Positions 15,392 to 23,603 of a DNA stretch of 64,000 nt are shown here, one piece after another. The notes beneath the pieces were generated by a model. That model saw nothing but the letters and a program-made list of their open reading frames with translations. It did not search any database and was not told where the DNA came from. The first letter of the stretch is position 1. The number at the start of each line of letters is the position of its first letter. The stretch comes from Pseudomonas pohangensis. GTDB taxonomy: Bacteria; Pseudomonadota; Gammaproteobacteria; Pseudomonadales; Pseudomonadaceae. The stretch is from positions 372,001-436,000 of the forward strand of contig NZ_LT629785.1 of assembly GCF_900105995.1 (NCBI RefSeq), written 5' to 3'. Made by a program: the position numbers and the translations under genes.

Positions 15392-17689
15392 ATGCAGACT
15401 GACGCGAAGGTGGTGCAACTCAATAGTGTCGCCCCCGATCAATCAGGTCCTTCAGTGGGGGGCAGATTGCCCGTGGCGCTTATTCCTGTACGTGACAAAG
15501 CCGTCCTGCAGCTGAAGCAGTCGATGCAGGCCTTGTTCGATAATGCCGATGATTCGCTGTTCCAGATGGCCGACCGGGCTTCCAGCAATGGCGAGCAGAA
15601 TGCCTTTTTCGAGGCCATGCGTGATTTGCGGCTGAAGCGTAAAAGCATCGAGAGCGGTTTTCTGGAGCTTGTCGGCGGGATATTTACTGCCCTCAACCAG
15701 GTCGAAATCGGCAAGGCGCCGGTGCTGGAGAGTATTTCGTTCGCCAACCTGTCATTGATGAATACCGATGCCCTGGAAGAAAGTGTGGCAGTGGATGCCA
15801 TGGTGGCGAAGGTCATGAGCCAGAGCAGCCTGGCGCTCGGGCACCTGACCATCCGGCTGAATGCGCTGATCAGCAAAAAGCTGGATGAGCGCAGCAATCC
15901 GCTCGGGCCAGCAGTGCTGTGCGAGAGCTTTTTATCCGCGTGCAGCAGTCTGGGCGTGGAAATCCGCGTCAAGCTGATCATCTTCAAGCTGTTTGAGAAA
16001 TACGTACTCAGCCAGTTGGACGACCTGTACGCGCAGGCAAATCAAATGCTCGGTGCCGCCGGTGTGTTGCCGGATCTTAAATCGGCCCCGCCGCGCAGTA
16101 GTACGCCCCGCAGCCATACACCTGCCAAAGTGCAGGATGAACCATTTACCGAAGAGGTGAATGAGAATGCCGTGCAGCAGGCTTTCAGTACCCTGCAGAA
16201 TCTGCTCTCGGAAGTGCGCGGCAGCGCTTTTCCGCAGCGTGCGCAGCCGGCCGATGCACTACCCATTTCCAGCAATGATCTGATGCGCCTGCTTTCGCAC
16301 TTGCAGAAGAGTGCGCCTCAGGCAGCTGCCGAGACAGATGTGCGTGACAATCTGGACCAGCTGTTGACACGTGCCAGTGCCAAGAGTGGCCGGGCGCGCG
16401 TGGTGGGTCAGGTTGATGAGGACGTGATCAATCTGGTTTCCATGCTGTTCGAGTTCATTCTCGACGACCGCAATCTGCCGGATTCGCTGAAAGCACTGAT
16501 CAGCCGCATGCAGATTCCGATGCTCAAGGTCGCCGTGCTGGACAAGACGTTTTTCGGCCGTGGCAGTCACCCGGCACGGCGTCTGCTGAATGAAATTGCC
16601 TCAGCCTCGCTCGGTTGGGCGGATCAGGATGATGCCAAGCGCGATAGCCTGTACGTGAAAATCGAACAGGTTGTGACGCGTCTGTTGACCGAGTTTGTTG
16701 ATGATCCGGCGATTTTCTCCGATTTGCTGGCCGACTTCATTGCCTTCACCGGCGACGAGCGCAAGCGATCCGAACGGCTTGAGCAGCGCACCCGGGATGC
16801 CGAAGAGGGCCGCGCCAAGGCAGAACTGGCGCGTCTGGAGGTGGAGCAGGAACTGAACGCGCGGCTGGTGGGCAAGACCCTGCCGCAGGTTGTGGTTAAC
16901 CTGTTGCAGGATGCCTGGAGCAAGGTACTGCTGCTCAACCATCTCAAGCACGGCGTTGCTTCACAGCAGTGGCATGGCGCGCTGGCGACGATGGATGACC
17001 TGATCTGGAGTGTTGAACCGCACACCGGTGAGCCGGAAGCCCGCTTGCGCCTGCTGCAACTGGTGCCGAATCTGCTTAAGAACATCCGCGAAGGGATGGC
17101 TGGCGCCGCATTGGACCCCTTTGCCACCGGAGAATATTTTGCCCAGCTGGAAGCCCTGCATGTTCAGGCGTTTCAGCGCATCAAACGCGAAATGTCCGCA
17201 GCAGGCGCTGCCAGCGCTGGAGCGGTGGAATTGCCGGATGTTGCGGATAGCGTGAGCGCCGGGGGTGCGCTGGATGAATCCTCGCTGGCGGATGCCCCGG
17301 CAGAGCCAGCCGAGCCGCCGGTGATGGTTGAGGTTGTCGAGGAGATCGTGTTGCTGGCGCCGGGCGAAGTGCGTTGCGCCGAGCCGGAAGAAATGCTGGG
17401 TAACGATGATGAGTCGCTGCACAAAGTGGATAACCTGCATGTCGGCAGCTGGGTGGAATTGCAGGAAAGCGGGGATCAGAAGCTGCGCTGTAAACTGGCA
17501 GCCATTCTCAAGCAGACCGGCAAATACATCTTTGTGAACCGCACCGGCATGAAAGTGCTGGAGAAAAGCCGCATGGGTCTGGCCGTCGAGTTTCGCCGTG
17601 GTGCAGTGCGCATGCTGGATGATGCCTTGCTGTTTGACCGCGCGCTGGAGTCGGTCATCGGCAATCTGCGCCGGCTCAGGAAAAGTTGA
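15392..17689 (+). CDS. DUF1631 family protein (second paralog)
   Basis: A 765-aa protein read from the ATG at 15392 (MQTDAKVVQLNS), with GGGAG 6 bases upstream; an in-frame start at 15344 lacks one. It shares its whole layout with the protein at 1826-4246: an N-terminal helical region (LFDNADDSLFQMADRA), a central block (DEDVINLVSMLFEFILDD, then a long charged coiled coil near residues 465-495), an acidic Pro/Ala/Glu linker (about 610-665), and a strand-rich C-terminal domain (VGSWVELQESGDQKLR, YIFVNRTGMKVLE) of about 100 residues. That end has the feel of a PilZ-like barrel but lacks a clear RxxxR motif. Function unknown. It ends at a strong hairpin before ampD. Confidence 0.85.
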   Translation: MQTDAKVVQLNSVAPDQSGPSVGGRLPVALIPVRDKAVLQLKQSMQALFDNADDSLFQMADRASSNGEQNAFFEAMRDLRLKRKSIESGFLELVGGIFTALNQVEIGKAPVLESISFANLSLMNTDALEESVAVDAMVAKVMSQSSLALGHLTIRLNALISKKLDERSNPLGPAVLCESFLSACSSLGVEIRVKLIIFKLFEKYVLSQLDDLYAQANQMLGAAGVLPDLKSAPPRSSTPRSHTPAKVQDEPFTEEVNENAVQQAFSTLQNLLSEVRGSAFPQRAQPADALPISSNDLMRLLSHLQKSAPQAAAETDVRDNLDQLLTRASAKSGRARVVGQVDEDVINLVSMLFEFILDDRNLPDSLKALISRMQIPMLKVAVLDKTFFGRGSHPARRLLNEIASASLGWADQDDAKRDSLYVKIEQVVTRLLTEFVDDPAIFSDLLADFIAFTGDERKRSERLEQRTRDAEEGRAKAELARLEVEQELNARLVGKTLPQVVVNLLQDAWSKVLLLNHLKHGVASQQWHGALATMDDLIWSVEPHTGEPEARLRLLQLVPNLLKNIREGMAGAALDPFATGEYFAQLEALHVQAFQRIKREMSAAGAASAGAVELPDVADSVSAGGALDESSLADAPAEPAEPPVMVEVVEEIVLLAPGEVRCAEPEEMLGNDDESLHKVDNLHVGSWVELQESGDQKLRCKLAAILKQTGKYIFVNRTGMKVLEKSRMGLAVEFRRGAVRMLDDALLFDRALESVIGNLRRLRKS

Positions 17690-17705
17690 TCAGGCAGTCT
17701 GCTTG

Positions 17706-17743
17706 GCACAAGGCCCGGAGTATTCCCGGGCCTTGTGCTTTGT
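17706..17743 (+). terminator. Hairpin terminator between the DUF1631 gene and ampD
   Basis: A perfect 13-bp stem GCACAAGGCCCGG/CCGGGCCTTGTGC (17706-17718 with 17726-17738) is followed by TTTGTG. The T run is short, so termination may be partial. Confidence 0.7.
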
Positions 17744-17800
17744 GTGGCTTGGCCCGCCGGTTGCTCTGCTCTAGAGTGGTTGCCTGTTCAAGGAGTGCAT

Positions 17801-18349
17801 ATGCAGCTGGATCCACAGACGGGCTGGTGCAGTGGTATCAATCGCTGCCCCTCGCCGAACTTCAATAGTCGCCCGCTGGGTGAGATTTCCCTGCTGGTGA
17901 TTCATAACATCAGCCTGCCGCCAGGGCAGTTCGGTACGGGCAAGGTGCAGGAGTTCTTCTGTAATCGACTGGACTCCCTTGAGCATCCGTACTTCTCGGA
18001 AATCGCCGGCTTGCAGGTCTCGGCGCACTTTCTGATCGAACGCAACGGTACGCTGGTGCAGTTCGTATCCTGTCTCGACCGGGCCTGGCACGCCGGGGTG
18101 TCGTGTTTTGCCGGGCGCGAAGGTTGCAATGATTTTTCCCTGGGTATCGAACTCGAGGGAACGGATGATCAGCCTTACAGTGATCTACAGTATGCTGCAC
18201 TGGTCGCGCTGGTCAGGGAGTTGCAGCTGCACTACCCGCAGCTGCGCCGGGAGCGGATCTGCGGGCATAGTGATATAGCGCCCGGGCGCAAGACCGATCC
18301 GGGCCCGGCGTTTGACTGGGAACGACTGTTCGCAGCTCTGCAGGCTTGA
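17801..18349 (+). CDS. ampD: 1,6-anhydro-N-acetylmuramyl-L-alanine amidase AmpD
   Basis: A 182-aa cytoplasmic zinc amidase (Amidase_2) that removes the peptide from anhydromuropeptides during murein recycling. It thereby keeps the AmpR inducer of AmpC beta-lactamase low. The ATG at 17801 follows AAGGAG. Zinc ligands are seen in LLVIHNISLP (His), DRAWHAGVS (His) and ICGHSDIAPGRKTDPGPAFDW (His and Asp, plus the catalytic Lys). No signal peptide is present, which separates it from periplasmic AmiD-type paralogs. It is paired with ampE downstream. Confidence 0.96.
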   Translation: MQLDPQTGWCSGINRCPSPNFNSRPLGEISLLVIHNISLPPGQFGTGKVQEFFCNRLDSLEHPYFSEIAGLQVSAHFLIERNGTLVQFVSCLDRAWHAGVSCFAGREGCNDFSLGIELEGTDDQPYSDLQYAALVALVRELQLHYPQLRRERICGHSDIAPGRKTDPGPAFDWERLFAALQA

Positions 18350-18365
18350 TTGAGGAGAAAGGCGA

Positions 18366-19199
18366 ATGAGTTTTTTGGTGCTTTTGCTGGCACTGCTGAT
18401 CGAGAAATTTTCGGCCGTTCGCCGGCAAGTCCAGCAGGACGGGCCATGGCTGCAGTGGTTGGCCGGTTGTGACTCCAGTTCACGCCTTGCAAGTGCGCCG
18501 GAGCTGGCGCTGTCGTTACTGGTGCTGCTGCCGGTAGCGTTGCTGGGGCTGCTTCTGCTGGTGATTCAACCAGTGCTGTACGGCTGGCTGGCGCTGCCGG
18601 TGCATCTGCTGGTGATGATGTTCTGTCTGGGGCGCGGCGATGTGCTGGCGGCACTGGGACCATTTCGCGATGCCTGGCGGCGCGGTGATCTTGAAGCGGC
18701 TTATCTGGTGGCTTCACGCGATCTGGCGATAGATGGCGAAAGCGATGCGGACTTGTTGCGCAAGGTCCAGGGGCATCTGTTGTGGGAGGGTTATCAGGGC
18801 TTCTTTGCGGTGATTTTCTGGTATGCCGTACTGGGACCACTACCGGCACTTGCATACCGTTTGCTCGCGCTGACCGAAGCCCATACCAGTCAGGAGTCAT
18901 TGCGTGAGCTGGCCGTTCGTTTGCGGCATGTTATGGACTGGTTGCCGGTGCGTGCTCTGGCGTTGAGTTTCGGACTGGCGGGCAACTTCGTGGCGGTTAC
19001 GCAGACCTTGCTGCATGAATTGCTCAACCGGGAAATTCCGGCCCGCAGATTGCTGCTCGACAACGGCCTGGCTGGCGCTGGTCTGGCTGACGGGGAGTCG
19101 GGCGTAGCCAGCCTTGATTCGATCTGGCAACTGCTGATTCGCTCTGCGGTGCTCTGGTACGGCACCCTGGCGCTGGGCACGCTGCTCTGGCTTAGCTGA
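18366..19199 (+). CDS. ampE: AmpE, putative inner-membrane sensor of the ampDE pair
   Basis: A 277-aa membrane protein that begins MSFLVLLLALLIEKFS, the family N terminus. It has hydrophobic segments at the start, around residues 45-85, near 140-165 and at the C terminus. Relatives are annotated as regulatory signalling modulator AmpE. The link to beta-lactamase control comes from co-transcription with ampD, and its biochemical role is unknown. The ATG follows GAGGAG and lies 16 bases after ampD. Its 3' end overlaps the convergent kinase gene by 8 bases. Confidence 0.93.
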   Translation: MSFLVLLLALLIEKFSAVRRQVQQDGPWLQWLAGCDSSSRLASAPELALSLLVLLPVALLGLLLLVIQPVLYGWLALPVHLLVMMFCLGRGDVLAALGPFRDAWRRGDLEAAYLVASRDLAIDGESDADLLRKVQGHLLWEGYQGFFAVIFWYAVLGPLPALAYRLLALTEAHTSQESLRELAVRLRHVMDWLPVRALALSFGLAGNFVAVTQTLLHELLNREIPARRLLLDNGLAGAGLADGESGVASLDSIWQLLIRSAVLWYGTLALGTLLWLS

Positions 19200-20097
19200 C
19201 CGGCTGTCTGGCGCCCAGCCAGGCGGCACCGCGGACGCCGCTGGAATCGCCATGGCGTGCCGGCAGCAGTCGGGTGTTGAGCTGATCGGAAAACACATGG
19301 CGCAACAGCAGTGCAGGGACACGGTGGTATAGCTCGCGCATGTTGGAAAGCCCGCCACCAAGTACGATCACATGGGGGTCAAGCAGGTTGATGACCGTTG
19401 CCAGACTGCGCGCCAGTTGTTCGCAGTAGGTCGCCAGCGCCAGTTCCGCCTTCGGGTTGCCCTGTTGTGCCGCGCTAGCCAGCCCTGCGGCATCCAGACC
19501 CAGACCGCTGCGTCTGGCCCAGCCGGGACCGGAAAGGAAGGTTTCGATGCAGTCCTGCAAACCGCAGTAGCAGGTAACCGCCTCGCCGTCCTGCTCACTG
19601 CGCCAGGGCAGCGGATTGTGCCCCCATTCACCACAGATGGCATTCGGCCCTTGCAGCAGTTGGCCGTTGACGACCAGACCGCCCCCAACACCGGTGCCGA
19701 GAATCACCCCGAACACGCTTGGCATGCCTGCTCCGGCTCCGTCGCTGGCTTCCGAAAGGCTGAAGCAGTCGGCGTCATTGGCCAGCTGCACCGGCCGCTG
19801 CAGCATGTGTTGCAGATCACCCTGCAAGTCCTGGCCGATCAGGCAGACCGAGTTGGCATTCTTGATCCGCCCGTGATCCGGCGAGCGGCTGCCGGGAATC
19901 CCGACGCCAAGCGTGCCGTGCACGCCCAGCTGCTGCTCGGCAGCTTCGACCAGCCCGGCAATGGCCGCCAGAGTCCCGGGGTAGTCGCCTTGCGGCGTGG
20001 CTATGCGTCGGCGCAGTAACTCGCTGCCGTTGTCCAGGGCGATGATTTCGATCTTGCTGCCGCCCAGATCGATGCCCAGTTGTGGCGTCGTGCGCAT
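19192..20097 (-). CDS. mak: ROK family sugar kinase, fructokinase (Mak) type
   Basis: A 301-aa cytosolic kinase read from the ATG at 20097, with AAGGAG 7 bases upstream. ROK signatures are clear: phosphate 1 GIDLGGSKIEIIA, LGVGIPGS, the substrate loop NDADCFSLSEA, GTGVGGGLVVNG, and the zinc motif GEWGHNPLPW...CYCGLQDCIETFLSG. The C-terminal HGDSSGVRGAAWL and the N-terminal ATPQGDYPGT resemble E. coli Mak (YajF) more than NagK, so phosphorylation of fructose or a related hexose is the best guess. N-acetylglucosamine kinase activity cannot be excluded, and the neighbouring ampDE would fit amino-sugar recycling. The gene converges on ampE. Confidence 0.85.
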   Translation of the reverse strand: MRTTPQLGIDLGGSKIEIIALDNGSELLRRRIATPQGDYPGTLAAIAGLVEAAEQQLGVHGTLGVGIPGSRSPDHGRIKNANSVCLIGQDLQGDLQHMLQRPVQLANDADCFSLSEASDGAGAGMPSVFGVILGTGVGGGLVVNGQLLQGPNAICGEWGHNPLPWRSEQDGEAVTCYCGLQDCIETFLSGPGWARRSGLGLDAAGLASAAQQGNPKAELALATYCEQLARSLATVINLLDPHVIVLGGGLSNMRELYHRVPALLLRHVFSDQLNTRLLPARHGDSSGVRGAAWLGARQPVS

Positions 20098-20114
20098 GTG
20101 GCTCCTTGCGGCAT

Positions 20115-20906
20115 TCATGGTGCGGATTGTGCCCAGCCGAATAACTGCCGGGCATTGCACGAGCTGGCCTCGGCCAGTTGCGCGCTGCTGATGCCCTGCA
20201 GTTCGGCCAGTGCGGCACAGATTTCGGCCAGGTATTCCGGGCTGTTGCGTTGCTGTGGATGCATGGCCGGGGCCATGTCCGGGCTGTCGGTTTCCAGCAC
20301 GATGGCTTCCAGCGGCAACTGCGCAACTACCTTGCGCAGGCGTCGGGCTTGCGGCCAGGTCGCTGCACCGCCCAGCCCCAGTTTGAAACCCAGCTTCAGG
20401 TATTCGCGCGCTTCTTCGATGCTGCCGGCGAAGGCATGCACGATGCCGCCACGTTTGAGTTTGTAGCGTTTCAGTGTGGCGATGGTGACGGCGTGGGCGC
20501 GGCGCACATGCAGCAGCGCCGGCAATTCGAACTCTGCGGCCAGTCCGAGCTGGGCTTCGAAGAGTGCTTGCTGCTGCTCTGCCGGTAGCTCCGGCAGAAA
20601 GTAGTCGAGACCGAATTCGCCGACTGCACAGAGCTTCGGCTGGCCGGCAAGGCGCTCGAGCCAGCTGCGCAGCTCGATCAGATGCCCGGGCTGGTGTTGT
20701 TGCAGATACACCGGGTGCAGCCCGAAGGCCGCATACAAATCATTCTCGGCCTGTACCAGGTCCCACACACGCTGCCAGTTGGACTGGTACACGCCGAGCA
20801 CGACCATCTGCCGTACCCCGAGTGCGCGACTGCGCAGCAGTACTTGCCCGCGGTCGGCGTCGAAGTCGGGGAAGTCCAGATGGGTATGGGTGTCGATCAG
20901 GTGCAT
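20115..20906 (-). CDS. TatD family metal-dependent deoxyribonuclease
   Basis: A 263-aa TIM-barrel amidohydrolase-fold protein. The ATG at 20906 (MHLIDTHTHLDF) puts the metal-binding HxH at residues 7-9, as in the family; upstream codons run into the REP repeat and are not conserved. Further metal and catalytic residues are in VGEFGLDYF, LLHVRRAHAVTIATL, GIVHAFAGS and LETDSPDMAP. TatD proteins act as 3'-5' exonucleases on DNA. The paralogs TatD, YcfH and YjjV are hard to separate, and this one looks closest to the YjjV type. It lies 17 bases upstream of mak on the same strand. Confidence 0.9.
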   Translation of the reverse strand: MHLIDTHTHLDFPDFDADRGQVLLRSRALGVRQMVVLGVYQSNWQRVWDLVQAENDLYAAFGLHPVYLQQHQPGHLIELRSWLERLAGQPKLCAVGEFGLDYFLPELPAEQQQALFEAQLGLAAEFELPALLHVRRAHAVTIATLKRYKLKRGGIVHAFAGSIEEAREYLKLGFKLGLGGAATWPQARRLRKVVAQLPLEAIVLETDSPDMAPAMHPQQRNSPEYLAEICAALAELQGISSAQLAEASSCNARQLFGWAQSAP

Positions 20907-20933
20907 GGGCCAATCATACGCGCAGTTCCTTAT

Positions 20934-21010
20934 GTAGGAGCCAGCTTGCTGGCGATCGAATCTGCGTGTTGCCAAATCGCCAGCAAGGACTAAGGCCTCC
21001 GGGCTCCTAC
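20934..21010. repeat. REP pair 1 (inverted, imperfect) at the 3' side of the RAYT gene
   Basis: A 23-base unit GTAGGAGCCAGCTTGCTGG... (20934-20956) faces an inverted partner (20976-21010) that begins ATCGCCAGCAAGG and ends GGCTCCTAC. The partner has a different central arm (ACTAAGGCCTCC). This is a typical pseudomonad REP doublet. The last unit supplies the stop codon of the adjacent transposase gene. Confidence 0.9.
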
Positions 21011-21477
21011 AGCCATATGGCATCCCACAAAGGATAGTCGCCGATATGCTGGATCAGTCCGGCACGCAGTGGGTTGGCCACGATGTAACGGGCAGTCTCT
21101 TGTAGATCCTCTTCACTGCGCAGTGCGTGGTCGTGGAAGCCCTTCTGCCAGAGCCGAGCATAATGGTCGGGGCAGGCCTTGTTGATGGCTATTGCGCTGC
21201 GTGATTTGATCTGCTGCATTAGCTTGGCTAGTGTCAAAGGGCCGAGCGCTATCAGCCAGTGTAGGTGGTCTGGCATTACTACCCAGGCAAATGATTCGAC
21301 AAGTTTGGCATCGTGCAGGCTGCGCATTTCTTTGATCAGAAGGCGTGCGAGTTGCCAGTCGGCGAAAATCGGCTGGCGATTATGCGTGACGGCAGTCAGT
21401 AGATAAGCCCTGCCAGTTTCCGAGACGCGCCCGCGGCGCAGGGCATGACCTTGATGGGCGCGGAGTCTGGAATCCAT
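21007..21477 (-). mobile_element. REP-associated tyrosine transposase (RAYT), intact gene
   Basis: The 156-aa protein belongs to the Y1/HUH single-strand transposase family (IS200/IS605-like) that is domesticated with REP sequences. The HUH motif appears as VVMPDHLHWLIAL (residues 66-78) and the catalytic Tyr in ETARYIVANPLRAGL (about residues 126-140). The reading frame is complete. The gene is packed between two REP pairs: its ATG lies 15 bases from pair 2, and its TAG stop lies inside pair 1, made by the GTAG that starts the REP. RAYTs cut REP hairpins next to GTAG, so this is a complete REPtron. Confidence 0.9.
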
Positions 21478-21492
21478 TCCAGTTGCTTCCCT

Positions 21493-21553
21493 GTAGGAGC
21501 CAGCTTGCTGGCGATCTGTGGCCGAAGTGCATCGCCAGCAAGCTGGCTCCTAC
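21493..21553. repeat. REP pair 2 (perfect inverted pair) at the 5' side of the RAYT gene
   Basis: A 23-base unit at 21493-21515 and its exact reverse complement at 21531-21553 are separated by 15 bases. The unit equals the left unit of pair 1. It lies between the RAYT start and the prfC 3' end and could also act as an mRNA 3' hairpin for prfC. Confidence 0.95.
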
Positions 21554-21569
21554 TGGGTAGTGCAAGAAT

Positions 21570-23153
21570 TTAGTGATGCTCGCGGGTAGCGCGGAATTTC
21601 ACGTCCGGCCAGCGTTCTTCCATCAGCGCCAGGTTGACCCGGGTGGGTGCCAGGTAGGTGAGATGGCCGCCGCCGTCGAGGGCGAGGTTTTCCACGGCCT
21701 TGTTACTGAATTCCTCCAGCTTCTTCTTGTCACTGCAGTCAATCCAGCGCGCCGACCATACGGTAATCGGCTCATAGGCGCACTCGACCTTGTATTCCTC
21801 CTTCAGGCGGCTGGCGACTACGTCGAACTGCAGCACACCGACTGCGCCGAGGATGATGTCGTTGCTGCGTTCGGGGAAGAACACCTGGGTCGCGCCTTCC
21901 TCGGCCAGCTGTTGCAGGCCCTGGCGCAGCTGCTTGGATTTCAGCGGATCTTTCAGGCGCACGCGGCGGAACAGTTCCGGGGCGAAGTGCGGGATGCCGG
22001 TGAAGCCCAGGGTTTCGCCTTCGGTGAATGTATCGCCGATCTGGATGGTGCCGTGGTTGTGCAGGCCGATGATGTCGCCAGCCCAGGCTTCCTCGAGCAT
22101 CTCGCGCTCGCTGGAGAAAAAAGTCAGTGCATCGCCGATGCGGATGTCCTTGCCCAGACGCACATGGCGCATTTTCATGCCTTTTTCGTATTTGCCCGAG
22201 CAGATGCGCATAAAGGCAATCCTGTCCCTATGTTTGGGGTCCATATTTGCCTGGATCTTGAACACGAAACCGCTGAATTTTTCCTCGACCGGCTCCACCG
22301 TGCGTTCGTTGGCGATGCGGGCCAGAGGTTTGGGTGCCCAGTCGACGATGGCGTCCAGTACATGGTCGACACCGAAGTTGCCCAGCGCGGTACCGAAGAA
22401 CACCGGGGTCAGCTGGCCGTTGAGGAACTCGTCGCGGTCGAATTCATGGCAGGCGCCCTGCACCAGTTCCAGCTGCTCGATGAAGCGCTCGTACTCGTCG
22501 CCCAGATGCTTGCGGGCTTCGTCCGAGTCCAGCTGCCGGATGATCTTCACCTCGGTGCGCTCGTGGCCATGGCCCGGGGTGTAGACGATGATGTAGTCGT
22601 CCTTGAGGTGGTAAACACCCTTGAAGTCGCGGTAGCAGCCGATCGGCCAGGTGATCGGTGCGGCCTTGATCTTCAGTACCGCTTCAATTTCGTCGAGCAG
22701 TTCGATCGGGTCGCGGATGTCGCGGTCGAGCTTGTTGATGAAGCTGACGATCGGCGTATCGCGCAGGCGGCATACGTCCATCAGGGCAATGGTGCGCGGC
22801 TCGACGCCTTTACCGCCATCGAGCACCATCAGCGCGCTGTCCACCGCGGTCAGGGTGCGGTAGGTGTCTTCCGAGAAGTCTTCGTGACCAGGGGTATCGA
22901 GCAGGTTGATCATCTGCTCGCGGTAGGGGAACTGCATGACCGAGGTGGTGATCGAAATACCACGTTGCTTTTCCATCTCCATCCAGTCGGAGGTGGCATG
23001 GCGATCGGATTTGCGCGACTTCACCGTGCCGGCCACGGCAATTGCCTGGCCCATCAGCAGGAGCTTTTCGGTAATTGTGGTCTTACCGGCGTCAGGGTGG
23101 GAAATGATGGCAAAAGTGCGGCGTTTGGCGACTTCGGCGGCCTGGGTAGTCAT
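21570..23153 (-). CDS. prfC: Peptide chain release factor 3
   Basis: A 527-aa translational GTPase that recycles RF1 and RF2 from the ribosome after termination. The G motifs are G1 SHPDAGKTTITE (residues 19-30), G3 DTPGHEDFSEDTYR and G4 NKLDRDIRD. The RF3-specific VKSRKSDRHATSDWMEMEKQRGIS stretch (positions about 44-67) and the C-terminal domain III (LQFDVVASRLKEEYKVEC) distinguish it from EF-G. The length is normal. A TATAAT-like -10 sits on the minus strand about 50 bases upstream (23201-23206), without a good -35. The gene reads alone and ends at REP pair 2. Confidence 0.97.
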   Translation of the reverse strand: MTTQAAEVAKRRTFAIISHPDAGKTTITEKLLLMGQAIAVAGTVKSRKSDRHATSDWMEMEKQRGISITTSVMQFPYREQMINLLDTPGHEDFSEDTYRTLTAVDSALMVLDGGKGVEPRTIALMDVCRLRDTPIVSFINKLDRDIRDPIELLDEIEAVLKIKAAPITWPIGCYRDFKGVYHLKDDYIIVYTPGHGHERTEVKIIRQLDSDEARKHLGDEYERFIEQLELVQGACHEFDRDEFLNGQLTPVFFGTALGNFGVDHVLDAIVDWAPKPLARIANERTVEPVEEKFSGFVFKIQANMDPKHRDRIAFMRICSGKYEKGMKMRHVRLGKDIRIGDALTFFSSEREMLEEAWAGDIIGLHNHGTIQIGDTFTEGETLGFTGIPHFAPELFRRVRLKDPLKSKQLRQGLQQLAEEGATQVFFPERSNDIILGAVGVLQFDVVASRLKEEYKVECAYEPITVWSARWIDCSDKKKLEEFSNKAVENLALDGGGHLTYLAPTRVNLALMEERWPDVKFRATREHH

Positions 23154-23603
23154 AAATCGGAACCTGTCGACTCGGTGGTCGGAATGGCAAAAAGGTGGCG
23201 ATTATACCGGTAAAAACGGCCGGCGCGGGGCTGGGCGGCAAGCCTTGCCCGGCGCGGCTTGTGCAACATTCCATAGCGACTTGTTTGGAATGCAAAACAA
23301 GCAGCACAGGTGGCGACCGGTGGTGATGAATTACGGGTAATTATTGATTGATCTGCATCGCGCATGGTCCTAAAGTTCGCGACCGAACGTCCATGCTGGC
23401 AACGATCCATGCGGCTCAAGTACTGACGACCAAAGGTTGCCATCGCTTTTGAAAGAAGGGATGGTAAATAGAGGCGACATCTTGGGAAGTAGGCGAACCA
23501 AAGTGGGGATACAGATCAGGCGTTCGCGACTTTCCACCGGGAAGTTCCCCCAAGCACCCTTTGTTTGATTTCAAAAGGTTTGATTTGCCACAGGAGTTAC
23601 CGC
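23154..23603. other. 450-bp intergenic region between divergent prfC and speC, with folded speC leader
   Basis: The first 55 bases form the prfC 5' region, with a minus-strand TATAAT at 23201-23206. Bases 23375-23388 hold a small palindrome (GTTCG-CGAC-CGAAC). From about 23481 to 23554 the speC leader can fold: CTTGGG (23481-23486) pairs with CCCAAG (23549-23554) and encloses GCGAAC (23493-23498) with GTTCGC (23522-23527). GTGG (23503-23506) and CCAC (23534-23537) could add a short pseudoknot. GTTTGATTT occurs twice (23563-23571 and 23578-23586) before the ribosome site ACAGGAG. No convincing small gene is seen. Confidence 0.5.

Noticed and set aside
20934..21553. Inverted repeats considered as a CRISPR array
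   Set aside because: Units are hairpin REPs in inverted pairs, not regularly spaced direct repeats, and no cas genes are present.
21573..23213. 546-codon open frame antisense to prfC
   Set aside because: Mirror of the strong codon bias of prfC; the translation is low complexity and matches no family.
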